Part shown: in pieces, positions 26,279-35,094 of the stretch
Numbering within the stretch: position 1 is the first letter of the stretch
How the letters are laid out: every line of letters starts with the position of its first letter
From: Anaerolineaceae bacterium
GTDB taxonomy: Bacteria > Chloroflexota > Anaerolineae > Anaerolineales > Anaerolineaceae
DNA: 64,000 nucleotides
Direction: 5' to 3'
NCBI GenBank assembly: GCA_002702705.1
Contig: PABH01000042.1
Coordinates: 124,001-188,000 of the forward strand
The notes under the pieces: generated by a model
What the model saw: the letters and a program-made list of their open reading frames with translations, nothing else
Told to the model about the DNA's origin: nothing
The model's database searches: none
Translations under genes and position numbers: made by a program

Positions 26279-27262
26279 ATGAATAACTTAAACAAATCTT
26301 TTCATCAACAAGATACGCAGCCAATCCAACGGGAGCCTTATCCAACATCAACGGATCAGCATAATGAAGAATTTATTCAACCCGTGGTTATTTCAAACTC
26401 TCGCGCCCCAATTCAACGCACCCCTCTCCCTAAGAAAAACAGAAAAAAGCCGGGGTGTTGTGTTTGGGGTGTGATTTTACCGGTTCTTTTTATTGTCCTG
26501 ATCTATTTTTTGTTCCCAGCTCGAACCAACATCCTGTTATTAGGTATAGACCGTGCCCCAGAAGGAACGGATGTCAGCCGGACTGATACCAATATTCTCA
26601 TCAGTATCATTCCGCTTCAACCTGTTGTTAATATGCTCTCCATTCCCAGAGATTTATGGGTGCAAATCCCCGATGTGGGCGAAAATCGGATCAACACAGC
26701 TCATTTTTTTGCAGAAGCGGAACAGGCTGGCAGCGGACCGAATGCAGCGATGCAAACCGTACGACAAAATTTTGGTGTAACTGTTAATTTTTACGCCCGC
26801 GTGCGTTTTGATGGTGTTAAGGATATTATTGATGCAATGGATGGAATTACAATTCAATTGGACCAACCCATGTCTGGTTATAATGGCGGCACCCATTACT
26901 TAAACGGAGAACAAGCCCTGGCATTTGCGAGAGACCGGCAAGGATCTGATGACTTTTTCCGAATGCAGCGTGGCCAGATAATTATCCGTTCCACCATTAA
27001 TGAACTGCTTAAACCCTCATCTTGGAGCAAAATTCCAAAAATTATCCGCGTTATGAATCAGGTTGTTGATAGTAACATACCCGCCTTTTTGTATCCCAGA
27101 CTTGGCTTAGCACTCACAAGAGCTGCTATCAGTAATAAAATTAACAGTGTAACCATTAGTCGAGAAATGGTTACACCATTTACCACGGATCAGGGCGCCA
27201 GTGTACTTTTGCCGAATTGGGAAGCGATCAACCCAGTATTATTAGAGTTGCTGGGTGAATAG
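26279..27262 (+). CDS. LytR-CpsA-Psr (LCP) family envelope protein
   Basis: This 327-residue protein has a cytoplasmic N-terminus (about 1-58), one membrane anchor (VWGVILPVLFIVLIYFLFP, about 61-79) and an extracellular LCP domain. Family signatures are NILLLGIDRAP, RTDTNILISIIP, MLSIPRDLWVQIP, RINTAHFFAEA, and YLNGEQALAFARDRQGSDDFFRMQRGQ. LCP enzymes transfer undecaprenyl-phosphate-linked glycopolymers to peptidoglycan or proteins, consistent with a monoderm-like wall. It converges with the PIG-L gene, leaving only six bases, with no separate terminator visible. Confidence 0.92.
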   Translation: MNNLNKSFHQQDTQPIQREPYPTSTDQHNEEFIQPVVISNSRAPIQRTPLPKKNRKKPGCCVWGVILPVLFIVLIYFLFPARTNILLLGIDRAPEGTDVSRTDTNILISIIPLQPVVNMLSIPRDLWVQIPDVGENRINTAHFFAEAEQAGSGPNAAMQTVRQNFGVTVNFYARVRFDGVKDIIDAMDGITIQLDQPMSGYNGGTHYLNGEQALAFARDRQGSDDFFRMQRGQIIIRSTINELLKPSSWSKIPKIIRVMNQVVDSNIPAFLYPRLGLALTRAAISNKINSVTISREMVTPFTTDQGASVLLPNWEAINPVLLELLGE

Positions 27263-27268
27263 GGATAA

Positions 27269-28027
27269 CTACCCCTTTAAATTTTGTTTCTGTTTTAGTC
27301 GTTCCCAGGCTTCATCATCTTCTAAAGTGATCACTTTATAGGCTTCGGCATACTTCATATCCAAACCTTCGGCGCGTTCCGCCGCCCATTGGGTAATCAT
27401 CTCGCTGGGGTCCCAACCATTAAATTGGCTGGTATGTGCCTGCAAAGCATGTAATTTAATGGGCAGTGTTTCATCAATGGAAACAAATGTATCCGGTGTT
27501 AATGAATTTGTAATATACACTTTCCTGGTTTTATGGGCGTACAAACCTTCTTCGCTTAATTCTTGAAACAAATTAGGCTGACCAGCTGCGGGAAAAACCG
27601 CATCCAAAGCCGCAGTAGCAGCCGCCCGATGATCGGGATGGTTAATATAGGTGTCATTAAAAAACACAATGGTAGGATCACCGGTAACTACAACTTCCGG
27701 CCGGTAACGGCGAATTTCTCGAACAATCTTTTTTCGCAGTGCCAATGTAGGTTGTAATAAGCCGTCCGGTTCGCGCAAAAACTCAACCAGGTTTACTCCG
27801 GTACGATGGGCCGCTTCCAATGTTTCTGCTTCGCGAATTTCTGCCGCTTTTTGATTGGTCATCCCTGGTTCTGCAATACCAACATCCCCACTGGTGCATA
27901 ATACATAAACAATCCTACAACCAGCTTTAGCCCATAAAGCCATCGTGCCACCACAAGTAAATTCAATATCATCGGGATGCGCAACAATTACCATTGCACT
28001 TTCCGGTATATATGTCTGAGTTAACAT
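27269..28027 (-). CDS. PIG-L/LmbE family N-acetyl-sugar deacetylase
   Basis: This roughly 252-residue cytoplasmic zinc hydrolase has the family signature [20 protein letters not shown] (AHPDD supplies metal ligands and the catalytic Asp) and a later [12 protein letters not shown] (second metal His region). Relatives deacetylate N-acetylglucosaminyl groups in mycothiol, bacillithiol or GPI-like pathways; no thiol-biosynthesis partner gene is adjacent, so the substrate is open. AAGAAGG is six to eight bases before the ATG at 28027, whereas a GTG at 28036 overlaps that ribosome binding site, so the ATG is chosen. Confidence 0.87.
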   Translation of the reverse strand: MLTQTYIPESAMVIVAHPDDIEFTCGGTMALWAKAGCRIVYVLCTSGDVGIAEPGMTNQKAAEIREAETLEAAHRTGVNLVEFLREPDGLLQPTLALRKKIVREIRRYRPEVVVTGDPTIVFFNDTYINHPDHRAAATAALDAVFPAAGQPNLFQELSEEGLYAHKTRKVYITNSLTPDTFVSIDETLPIKLHALQAHTSQFNGWDPSEMITQWAAERAEGLDMKYAEAYKVITLEDDEAWERLKQKQNLKG

Positions 28028-28099
28028 TATTTTCACCTTCTTATGAAATTTATTAAATTTTAACCCCGCTCATCTTATTCAGCAATTATAAGTAAAGTG

Positions 28100-30205
28100 T
28101 CAAAGCAAGTCCATTTTGTTTTTTGAAAACAGACCGTTCATACCATAGGGATCGCTCCACAAATGAACCCGGTTACGCCCACTTTGTTTAGCACGGTATA
28201 AAGCCTGGTCCGCCTGGTCAAGCACCTGTTCCAGCGTTAGATTACAATCGGCATCCATGCTGGCAACACCCAAACTTACGGTGATAGCAACTTTTAGATT
28301 TTCAAGCAGGATAGGTCGATCACTGACAACCAAACGAATACGATTGGCTGTCTTTTCAGCCATCTCAATAGGAGTCTCAGGCAAAATAATCACAAATTCC
28401 TCTCCCCCGTATCGTCCAATTTTATCCGATGAGCGTAATACAGTTTGGCAGCGATCTGCAATGGTTCTTAAAACCTGGTCACCAACCAAATGTCCGTAGG
28501 TGTCATTAACATTTTTAAATAAATCAATATCTAACATAATCACAGAGATTGGGTGTTTGTACCGGCAGGCGCGCTCAAACTCCAGGTGAGCAAGTTCAAA
28601 AAAATAGCGGCGGTTATAGAGTTCAGTGAGCGGATCAAGGTTAGCCATTCTTTCCGCTTCCTCATACAGCCTTGCTCGTTCAATCGCTGCACTATATTGA
28701 TCTCCAATGGTCTGTAGAAGTCGAATTTCATCACCGCTAAAAACAGCATTGGGTGACATTACCAAATTTAAGACACCAATCTGTCGCTCAGCCAACCGCA
28801 GTGGGATACTGATTAATCCTGGGTAGGAAATAGAAAATTCATCTAAAACTGCACAAGGTAAAAATGAAACGGGTTCCTGGTAATCACCATTCATAAATTT
28901 TTCGAAAACTTTACAGGTAGGGCAAAAAGTATATTTCTTAAACGCAGCTTCTGCGATAACTGGCAAATTATAAGACCCGGCTAAATAGGGGCGATAATTT
29001 TTATCTGCCAAAACAATATAACCAAATCGAGCTCCTAAACGGGAAATAATCTCTTGTAAACCATCCTGTGTTACCCGATCAAAATCCACTAAGCGATTTA
29101 ATTTTTCTGCGATAATTCTGAGAACGTCCAATTCCATCGCGCGGTTTTCTGCAATGGTTCTGGCTTCTTTTTCTGCTTGTTCCGCTTCATATGCCGGGGT
29201 TACATCACGAATAATAATTAATTTCTGTTTCCACAAATCGTTATGAATAGGCAAGAATATTTGTTCCGCTTCATAATGGATTTCACCAGTTTCAGTAAGA
29301 ATAATTGCTTCAGATTGTTCTCCTATTAAAACCGGGAACCAAACCGAATCTTGCGATACAAAGTGATTGACATGTTTTCCAATTTGTTGTTTGGAATCAA
29401 CATTCAACAGATTCTCAGCAGCCAAATTTGCAAAAATCAATCGGGATTTTTGATCAAAAATGATTAACCCATCCCGAAAATTTTCTAAAAGCGTATGGTA
29501 TGTAATCATGGATAAATCAAACAGACGATATTTGTAAATCCCAAAAACCACCAGCAAGCCTGATCCAGAAAAGCTGATGGGAAGAATATGATTTATCATC
29601 ATCGGAGAAGGCCAAAAAATAGAACCAGCCACTGATATTGTTGGCAATAAAGCACTTATCAGTATAAATCTGACTTGATCCTGATAAAACACACCTCGGA
29701 TCCGCATATATTTAACAAATACAAAAACCGAAATAAAGAGGCAAATATAAAAATAAAACCAGAAAAAGAGATATAACCAACCATAAGTATACGTCTCCAC
29801 TCCCGGGGAAATAACCTGAAATTTATCCCACAATAATTCTGTAAACGGTTGAGTCCAACCAAAATAAATAATGATTAAAGGGAAAACAAATAAGAATAGC
29901 TGCCGCCATGATCGAACCCAAAGTTTTTGGCCGGTAAAATGTAGTGTGAATAACAAAAAAGACCCTGGAAGGAGCCCTTGAAACAAAAGAATAAAACGGT
30001 ATATACCAACATTCCCATTCCCCACAACTGGTATGATGTTGATCAGATTAATCGTTAACCACCCTAAAATCCCCACCATCCACAGCATAAAACTTAACGA
30101 ACCTGGCATCTCTCTTTTTCTCCAGGCATAAATAATAAATGCGGAAGTAAAAATCAATGCTATGGATTGGAGTAATATACTCGTTAAGAAGAACAATTTT
30201 TCCAT
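28100..30205 (-). CDS. membrane sensor diguanylate cyclase (7TM-PAS-GAF-GGDEF)
   Basis: This 701-residue protein has seven N-terminal membrane helices (about 5-230), resembling the histidine-kinase N-terminal 7TM domain. A PAS domain follows (about 240-350, LENFRDGLIIFDQKSRLIFAN), then a GAF domain (about 375-525) with several Cys (FCPTCKVFEKF) and a GGDEF domain (about 535-690). The active site is GRYGGEEFVIILPET and the I-site RSSD lies five residues ahead. It should synthesise cyclic-di-GMP. Its domain order differs from the other cyclase in this window (GAF here, second PAS there), so they probably sense different inputs. It is monocistronic. Confidence 0.9.
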   Translation of the reverse strand: MEKLFFLTSILLQSIALIFTSAFIIYAWRKREMPGSLSFMLWMVGILGWLTINLINIIPVVGNGNVGIYRFILLFQGLLPGSFLLFTLHFTGQKLWVRSWRQLFLFVFPLIIIYFGWTQPFTELLWDKFQVISPGVETYTYGWLYLFFWFYFYICLFISVFVFVKYMRIRGVFYQDQVRFILISALLPTISVAGSIFWPSPMMINHILPISFSGSGLLVVFGIYKYRLFDLSMITYHTLLENFRDGLIIFDQKSRLIFANLAAENLLNVDSKQQIGKHVNHFVSQDSVWFPVLIGEQSEAIILTETGEIHYEAEQIFLPIHNDLWKQKLIIIRDVTPAYEAEQAEKEARTIAENRAMELDVLRIIAEKLNRLVDFDRVTQDGLQEIISRLGARFGYIVLADKNYRPYLAGSYNLPVIAEAAFKKYTFCPTCKVFEKFMNGDYQEPVSFLPCAVLDEFSISYPGLISIPLRLAERQIGVLNLVMSPNAVFSGDEIRLLQTIGDQYSAAIERARLYEEAERMANLDPLTELYNRRYFFELAHLEFERACRYKHPISVIMLDIDLFKNVNDTYGHLVGDQVLRTIADRCQTVLRSSDKIGRYGGEEFVIILPETPIEMAEKTANRIRLVVSDRPILLENLKVAITVSLGVASMDADCNLTLEQVLDQADQALYRAKQSGRNRVHLWSDPYGMNGLFSKNKMDLL

Positions 30206-30315
30206 CCGCCCCCTTTTAAGCCACCTTTTTTGTCAGTAGATATATTTTTGTTTTTCAGTTTAGCAATTCAAATAACAATTTACGATTAGTCTTACAAAAC
30301 TGTTAGGTCATTATT

Positions 30316-30609
30316 TTATTTTAGTTGACCTGGCCGCCTTGATCGCGGGGGCAATACAGGGCTCTGACCAGATTTCAGTTGATGGTCAACCGATTTACCA
30401 ACACCTTCCTGAAGTAAGATTTTTAATTGTCCAATTGCTTTTTGGTCATACTGAAAATGTTTGCAAGAATCACAGACCCAGCACGGAAAATCGGGTACGG
30501 TAACCATCGTATCCCCCACCCAGGTGTAATACGTTGTTAATTTTAGAAAATAACTGCCCATCTGACATTCCGGACAGGTTACATGACTGTTTTTTAATGC
30601 GTTTTGCAT
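30316..30609 (-). CDS. small zinc-ribbon protein, YgiT/MqsA-N-like
   Basis: The 97-residue product carries CPEC near residue 15 and CWVCDSC near residue 50, the two halves of a four-Cys zinc site separated by a short beta region (YYTWVGDTMVTVPDFPCWVC). This matches the N-terminal zinc finger of YgiT/MqsA-type antitoxin-like proteins. No Xre helix-turn-helix follows and no toxin gene is adjacent, so a toxin-antitoxin role is not supported. ATG at 30609 is chosen with AGG five bases upstream; a GTG two codons earlier is possible. It begins 15 bases after lepB and is probably cotranscribed. Confidence 0.72.
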   Translation of the reverse strand: MQNALKNSHVTCPECQMGSYFLKLTTYYTWVGDTMVTVPDFPCWVCDSCKHFQYDQKAIGQLKILLQEGVGKSVDHQLKSGQSPVLPPRSRRPGQLK

Positions 30610-30624
30610 CGCCACCTATCTTTC

Positions 30625-31242
30625 TTATTCATTTGCTGCGGTTACAACAACTGGGCGGTTCACAATTTGAGGGTGGGTTAATACTTTTATTTGGTCAACC
30701 GGCCAATAAACCACTAAAGCTTTGCCGACCAGGTTTTCAAACGGCACAAAACCCCACGAATGGGAATCAGATGATTGATTACGGTTGTCACCCAAAACAA
30801 AAATCTGTTCCTCTGGCACTTTCCAAGATCCCCTATAAGCAGGCGGAGCAGAAATATAGGGTTCTTCTAATTCAGTACCATTTACGACCACTTTGCCATC
30901 TTGAATTAATATTTCATCTCCAGGAATGCCAATGATACGTTTGATGTAATCTTCTTGCGGATTCCCTGGATAATGAAAAATAACCACATCACCGTGATCC
31001 GGTTCACCCAAACGATACGCCAATTTATTAACCAGTAATAATTCCCCGGGTTGTAAGGTGGGTTTCATGCTAATATTTTCAACACGAACCCGAGGGAAAA
31101 AACTATCAATTAAGAAGTAAAACACCAACGCTAAAATTAACGTTTGTGACATTTCAATGAGAAATGATTTAACTTTTGATTTGGGTTGTGGTTGTGTTTC
31201 CACATCCACAACAACCGGCTGTTCCGGTTCATGATAATTCAA
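30625..31242 (-). CDS. lepB: signal peptidase I
   Basis: The product has one N-terminal membrane anchor (about 28-46), then the S26 motifs: catalytic Ser in NISMKPTLQPGELLLVNK, catalytic Lys in EDYIKRIIGIPGDEI, and GDNRNQSSDSHSWGFVP. It removes Sec signal peptides outside the membrane. The start is judged to be TTG at 31242 because a perfect GGAGG lies five bases upstream; extending to the ATG at 31305 would add 21 residues that run through that ribosome binding site. A TTG start could limit expression. Confidence 0.9.
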   Translation of the reverse strand: MNYHEPEQPVVVDVETQPQPKSKVKSFLIEMSQTLILALVFYFLIDSFFPRVRVENISMKPTLQPGELLLVNKLAYRLGEPDHGDVVIFHYPGNPQEDYIKRIIGIPGDEILIQDGKVVVNGTELEEPYISAPPAYRGSWKVPEEQIFVLGDNRNQSSDSHSWGFVPFENLVGKALVVYWPVDQIKVLTHPQIVNRPVVVTAANE

Positions 31243-31410
31243 ATTAAACCTCCACACACCACTGCGTGTTAAATTGATTATAAGACTGCTTGATAATGAC
31301 GGCAAGGGCTTAAGATTGACTTTAATAATCTTTATTAAGGCCAGCCTGCTGAAATCTTGTTGCTAGTCCTATTGAATTATTATGATTCGATTAAAGGATA
31401 CAGCTTAATT

Positions 31411-32319
31411 TTATGACACTCTTAGGCGTGTTCCACATGACCGGCAAAACACATCACCTGAATTGGCTTTTTTACCACATTGATGACAAAAAATCACGCC
31501 CTCTTGATCTGTTTTATTTACGGCACGAGGTGAATGCCTTTTCACTGCTGGAGCAGGCTGCCTTTGTTTATTTTGAATGTACCAAAATGCACCAATGCCT
31601 ATCACAATTACACCCAAAACAGCCAATAATATGGGTAAAATTTGAGCAAAAGAAGTTCTGCCTTTTGTTTGTGGTGTAACAGGTTGGGCTGCCACGACAG
31701 ATTGTTGATTTTGGTTCTGGTTACTTAAAATATCATCATCTTTTATATATGAAAAATCCAGTTGAAAACCGGTACCAGCTTTTACTTCGCCAACATTATT
31801 TGTAAAATACACCATCCCATCATTACCATTGATGGGACTACCCATACTTTGTTTAAACACCATATCTGTTGCGGTATAAGGACGCTGAACTTCAATTAAC
31901 ATTGAATCAACCGTGTAATTACCCGGCCATTCATAAGTGAAAGACCTCACGTCAGAATCCACTTGAATGCTGGGATCATAATATTCTAACCAGACTTCCG
32001 GATAGGGGGTCGTAAAGGTTAAGTCCAGCCAATCTCCATTGTTTTGTTTTTCATAGTCTAATAAATACAGCATGCCATCCAGCTCGCGCACAGCAACGGA
32101 ATGTGGTTCACCTACCACCTTTGGAATTTGGATTGTTACACGGGCAGGTAAATCTACCGTATCAGCCAAAAACATGTCCATAATCACCAATACACCAGGC
32201 TGATCATATTCGGGCCAAAGTTTAACTTGCATTTCATCAAACGAAATCGGGTTTTGAGCCTGAACAGGAATTACCAAACTGCATAATAAAATCAAACAAA
32301 ATATCCAACTGCGCCGCAT
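31411..32319 (-). CDS. exported single-pass protein with C-terminal zinc ribbon
   Basis: This 302-residue protein has a cleavable signal peptide (MRRSWIFCLILLCSLVIPVQA), an extracytoplasmic beta-rich domain (about 22-205), one membrane helix (ILPILLAVLGVIVIGIGAFWYI, about 230-250) and a cytoplasmic tail. The tail carries a zinc ribbon, FCHQCGKK...FCRSCGTRL, near residues 276-298. The outer domain is not recognised. The topology (sensor outside, zinc finger inside) suggests signalling or protein interaction but this is inference. AGGAG precedes the ATG. The gene stands between lepB and pfk with no obvious partner. Confidence 0.72.
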   Translation of the reverse strand: MRRSWIFCLILLCSLVIPVQAQNPISFDEMQVKLWPEYDQPGVLVIMDMFLADTVDLPARVTIQIPKVVGEPHSVAVRELDGMLYLLDYEKQNNGDWLDLTFTTPYPEVWLEYYDPSIQVDSDVRSFTYEWPGNYTVDSMLIEVQRPYTATDMVFKQSMGSPINGNDGMVYFTNNVGEVKAGTGFQLDFSYIKDDDILSNQNQNQQSVVAAQPVTPQTKGRTSFAQILPILLAVLGVIVIGIGAFWYIQNKQRQPAPAVKRHSPRAVNKTDQEGVIFCHQCGKKANSGDVFCRSCGTRLRVS

Positions 32320-32588
32320 AATGACTCCTGAAATTTTTTAAATGAATGGAATTTCTTTTTTTATATTACCATGAAACAAGCAACAATTATAACAAACTTA
32401 GTCTTTAATTAAGCGCCATTCTTTACGAGCCCTAAAAATAATTCTTTTATTATCTATTTTGAAAAATATCCGATTAGTACATTTTAGGTGAAGTAGATGC
32501 CAGACTTCTTACAGTCCTCCTGTTTCACCAGCTTGTGTATACTATAATGAAAGAGGTTTAAAACAATTTCAAATCAGGAGGTTTTCCT

Positions 32589-33722
32589 ATGAACGGTAAA
32601 AAATATGTCGGGGTATTGACTTCTGGTGGTGATACGCCAGGGTTAAATGCTGCTTTACGCGGTTTAGGGAAAGCCTCTCTTCAAAATGGAATGCAATTGA
32701 TTGGTTTTTATGACGGCTTTCGTGGATTAATGCAAAACCGTTTTTTAAGACTGGATGAAAAAAACCTATCCGGTATTCTTACCATGGGTGGCACCATCTT
32801 AGGAACCAGCCGAGATAAACCGCATAAAATGCCATTTGGTGGCAAAATGTTGGATATGACCGATGTTATGGTGGACAACTACAAGAATCACCATTTGGAT
32901 GTTTTGGTTTGTATGGGCGGCGGCGGCACACAAAAAAACGCCCATCGGTTAATGCAATCTGGATTAAATATCATCACCCTACCAAAGACAATCGATAATG
33001 ATATTGCTAAAACAGATGTGACCTTTGGGTTCGATACCGCATTGGGCATTGCTACCGAAGCAATTGACAGACTGCACTCCACAGCACACTCTCACCACCG
33101 TATTATTGTAGTAGAAGTTATGGGACATAATGCGGGCTGGTTGGCTTTAGGTTCTGGTTTGGCAGGCGGAGCAGATGTAATCCTCATTCCGGAAATTCCC
33201 TATAACGTAAAGAATGTTGCAGACGCAATCTTACAGCGCAGTCGCAGCGGAAAACGTTTTTCGATCGTGGCTGTTTCTGAAGGAGCCATGTCAGATGAAA
33301 ACCACAAATTATTAGAAACGCTGCAAACAAACCTGGATTCAGCAAAAAACGATGGTGAAAAAGACAAAAAAGAAAAATTGCGACTGGAATTAGAAACATT
33401 TAATAAAAACATGACCCAAAGCACGCTTTTATTATCCCAAAAACTCGAAGAATTAACCGGATTAGAATCCCGAGTTACCATCCTGGGTCATCTCCAACGT
33501 GGTGGAACTCCTTCTGCTGCTGACCGGTTATTGGCGACCCGTTTGGGGACTGCGGCAACACGGTTGATACTTCAAGAAAAATATGGCGTCATGGTTGCTG
33601 CCCGAGGGGAGACCTTTGAAGCAGTAACATTAGAAGAGGTGGTCGGTATCCGAAGAACGGTCCCACCTGACCATGCCTGGATCAAAAGTGCCAGGGCTGT
33701 TGGCACTTGTTTGGGTGATTAA
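32589..33722 (+). CDS. pfkA: 6-phosphofructokinase family protein
   Basis: This 377-residue protein has PFK motifs in order: [18 protein letters not shown] (about 8-25), the nucleotide loop [11 protein letters not shown] (108-118), catalytic [18 protein letters not shown] (about 134-151), [19 protein letters not shown], and [15 protein letters not shown]. In E. coli PfkA the nucleotide loop is GGDGS and its Asp helps bind Mg; here that position is Gly (residue 112). The residue that separates ATP- from PPi-dependent enzymes is Gly, as in ATP types. Glycolytic phosphorylation of fructose-6-phosphate is likely, but phosphoryl donor and efficiency are uncertain. AGGAGG precedes the ATG. Confidence 0.87.
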   Translation: MNGKKYVGVLTSGGDTPGLNAALRGLGKASLQNGMQLIGFYDGFRGLMQNRFLRLDEKNLSGILTMGGTILGTSRDKPHKMPFGGKMLDMTDVMVDNYKNHHLDVLVCMGGGGTQKNAHRLMQSGLNIITLPKTIDNDIAKTDVTFGFDTALGIATEAIDRLHSTAHSHHRIIVVEVMGHNAGWLALGSGLAGGADVILIPEIPYNVKNVADAILQRSRSGKRFSIVAVSEGAMSDENHKLLETLQTNLDSAKNDGEKDKKEKLRLELETFNKNMTQSTLLLSQKLEELTGLESRVTILGHLQRGGTPSAADRLLATRLGTAATRLILQEKYGVMVAARGETFEAVTLEEVVGIRRTVPPDHAWIKSARAVGTCLGD

Positions 33723-33777
33723 TCTTTATGACAAATCCCTAAATTTCAAGTACAATAGCCAAAATATAAAGGAAATT

Positions 33778-34686
33778 ATGGCCAGTAAAAAAAACCGAAA
33801 ACCAGAAGAATATTCAATCAATGAACTACGCCAACTGATCATTGATAAAAAACGAAAAGAACGTTCTGACCGCCTTTCCCGTTATCGCCGGACTGGTCGC
33901 AGTTACCAGTTGGAAACGGCTCAAAAGGAAAATCCCTTTGAGGAAGTACCGAACACGGCTGCGTTTAATATTGAAACCGAAATGGAACAACCGAAGAAAA
34001 AACGTGGAAAGCTGGATCATTTTTTGGTAGCTGTTGAGGTGTTGGCAGTTTTTGGTTTATTGTTTATTTTATTCAACGGCATGAATATTCTTCGTAATCT
34101 GAATCAAGAAGTATCAGCGTCCTTGATTCAGCCCACCATTACACCAACGGCAATTATTCAAGCCGTTGTCTTGCCTTCCGGGCATACACCTCCCAATGAA
34201 CCGGGGGGTGCCCAACCCAATGAATCGGAAATTCCGGTCCATCTGCGAGCCTATGTGCAATCCTTGGTTGACATTCCTCTGCCTACCCCCAGCCCGGAAC
34301 AGGCGATCCGTATTCAAATTCCTGCCATTTCTGTTGACGCACCTGTTGTAATGGGTGATGGTTTTGAACAACTAAAAAAAGGAGTGGGCCAATATATTGG
34401 CAGCAGCAACCCGGGAAAAAATGGAAATGTTGTGCTTTCAGCGCATAACGATATATTTGGAGAAATCTTCCGGGATCTAGATAAATTACAAAATGGGGAT
34501 GAAATTATTGTTTTTACCAATTTGAGGTCTTATACCTACGTGGTTAACAACCAACAAATTGTTGAACCAACGCAGGTGGAAGTAATGGCCCCCACAGACT
34601 CCCCCGTTGTGACCCTTATCTCTTGTTATCCTTATTTAGTCGATAATCAAAGAATAGTAGTTACTGGATCCTTAATTGAACAATAA
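33778..34686 (+). CDS. sortase (class D/E-like)
   Basis: With the ATG at 33778 (AAGGA upstream) the product has 302 residues: a basic cytoplasmic N-terminus (about 1-78), a membrane anchor (VAVEVLAVFGLLFILFNGM, about 83-101), a Pro/Thr-rich linker and the sortase barrel from about residue 175. The catalytic triad is visible: His223 (SAHND), Cys283 (LISCYPY) and Arg292 (NQRIVV). Sortases join sorting-signal proteins to the wall or to each other on the outer face. No LPxTG-type substrate is adjacent. An upstream in-frame start (33673) would lie inside pfk and is rejected. Confidence 0.9.
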   Translation: MASKKNRKPEEYSINELRQLIIDKKRKERSDRLSRYRRTGRSYQLETAQKENPFEEVPNTAAFNIETEMEQPKKKRGKLDHFLVAVEVLAVFGLLFILFNGMNILRNLNQEVSASLIQPTITPTAIIQAVVLPSGHTPPNEPGGAQPNESEIPVHLRAYVQSLVDIPLPTPSPEQAIRIQIPAISVDAPVVMGDGFEQLKKGVGQYIGSSNPGKNGNVVLSAHNDIFGEIFRDLDKLQNGDEIIVFTNLRSYTYVVNNQQIVEPTQVEVMAPTDSPVVTLISCYPYLVDNQRIVVTGSLIEQ

Positions 34687-34764
34687 TTAGAATTTGTGGT
34701 ATAAATAAGGCGGTTCAAGCATTACAAGCGCTGGAATCAAATGTTATTGATCAGGAGAAAGAAA

Positions 34765-34971
34765 ATGGCAAAAAAACAAAGACGAAGTGTGTCTAAATCT
34801 AATACAACTGCTGCCGATCCCGCACAAACCAGCAGCGGGATGCGTTCTCGCTTAAGCAGTACGGAATTTAATCCAGATTATTCAGATATTATCACCGATT
34901 TAAAACGGATTGGTGTTTTAGCTGGCAGCTTTTTTGTTATCTTGATTGCGCTTTCTTTCTTTCTCAGATAA
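34765..34971 (+). CDS. small tail-anchored membrane protein of unknown function
   Basis: The 68-residue protein has a very basic N-terminus (MAKKQRRSVSKSN), a Ser/Thr-rich middle and a single C-terminal helix (IGVLAGSFFVILIALSFFLR). This layout, cytoplasmic basic tail with a C-terminal anchor, is common for small Chloroflexota membrane proteins but is not assigned to a function. AGGAG precedes the ATG at 34765. It lies 78 bases after the sortase gene and ends at a terminator, so it may share that transcript. Confidence 0.7.
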   Translation: MAKKQRRSVSKSNTTAADPAQTSSGMRSRLSSTEFNPDYSDIITDLKRIGVLAGSFFVILIALSFFLR

Positions 34972-34995
34972 TAGCCCTACCGTTTTGACAATTAA

Positions 34996-35027
34996 AAACA
35001 TACGTCATAAAAGGCGTATGTTTTTTT
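34996..35027 (+). terminator. rho-independent terminator
   Basis: AAACATACG (34996-35004) pairs with CGTATGTTT (35015-35023) and a T-run continues to 35027. Confidence 0.9.
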
Positions 35028-35038
35028 ATTATTATACC

Positions 35039-35067
35039 TTGACACAATATTCATCGTCCGGTATTAT
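35039..35067 (+). promoter_or_regulatory. promoter of the IclR-fusion/ABC operon
   Basis: A perfect TTGACA (35039-35044) and TATTAT (35062-35067) are spaced by 17 bases, 27 bases before the start codon. Confidence 0.85.
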
Positions 35068-35080
35068 GGACTTAAGTCCA
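35067..35080. promoter_or_regulatory. perfect 14-bp palindromic operator
   Basis: TGGACTTAAGTCCA is its own reverse complement. It begins on the last base of the -10 and covers the expected transcription start, ideal for repression by the IclR-type regulator encoded immediately downstream (inference). Confidence 0.75.
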
Positions 35081-35094
35081 GGATATAGTACGAT

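Noticed and set aside
30316-30609. MqsRA/HigBA-type toxin-antitoxin module
   Set aside because: Only the zinc-finger half is recognisable; there is no HTH domain in the protein and no toxin gene next to it.
30534-30935. A 133-codon plus-strand open frame over lepB
   Set aside because: It is antisense to clear signal peptidase I motifs and has no ribosome binding site or domain.
35068-35094. FMN or TPP riboswitch before the IclR-fusion/ABC operon
   Set aside because: The predicted leader is only about 20-25 bases, too short for either riboswitch, and is occupied by a palindrome instead.
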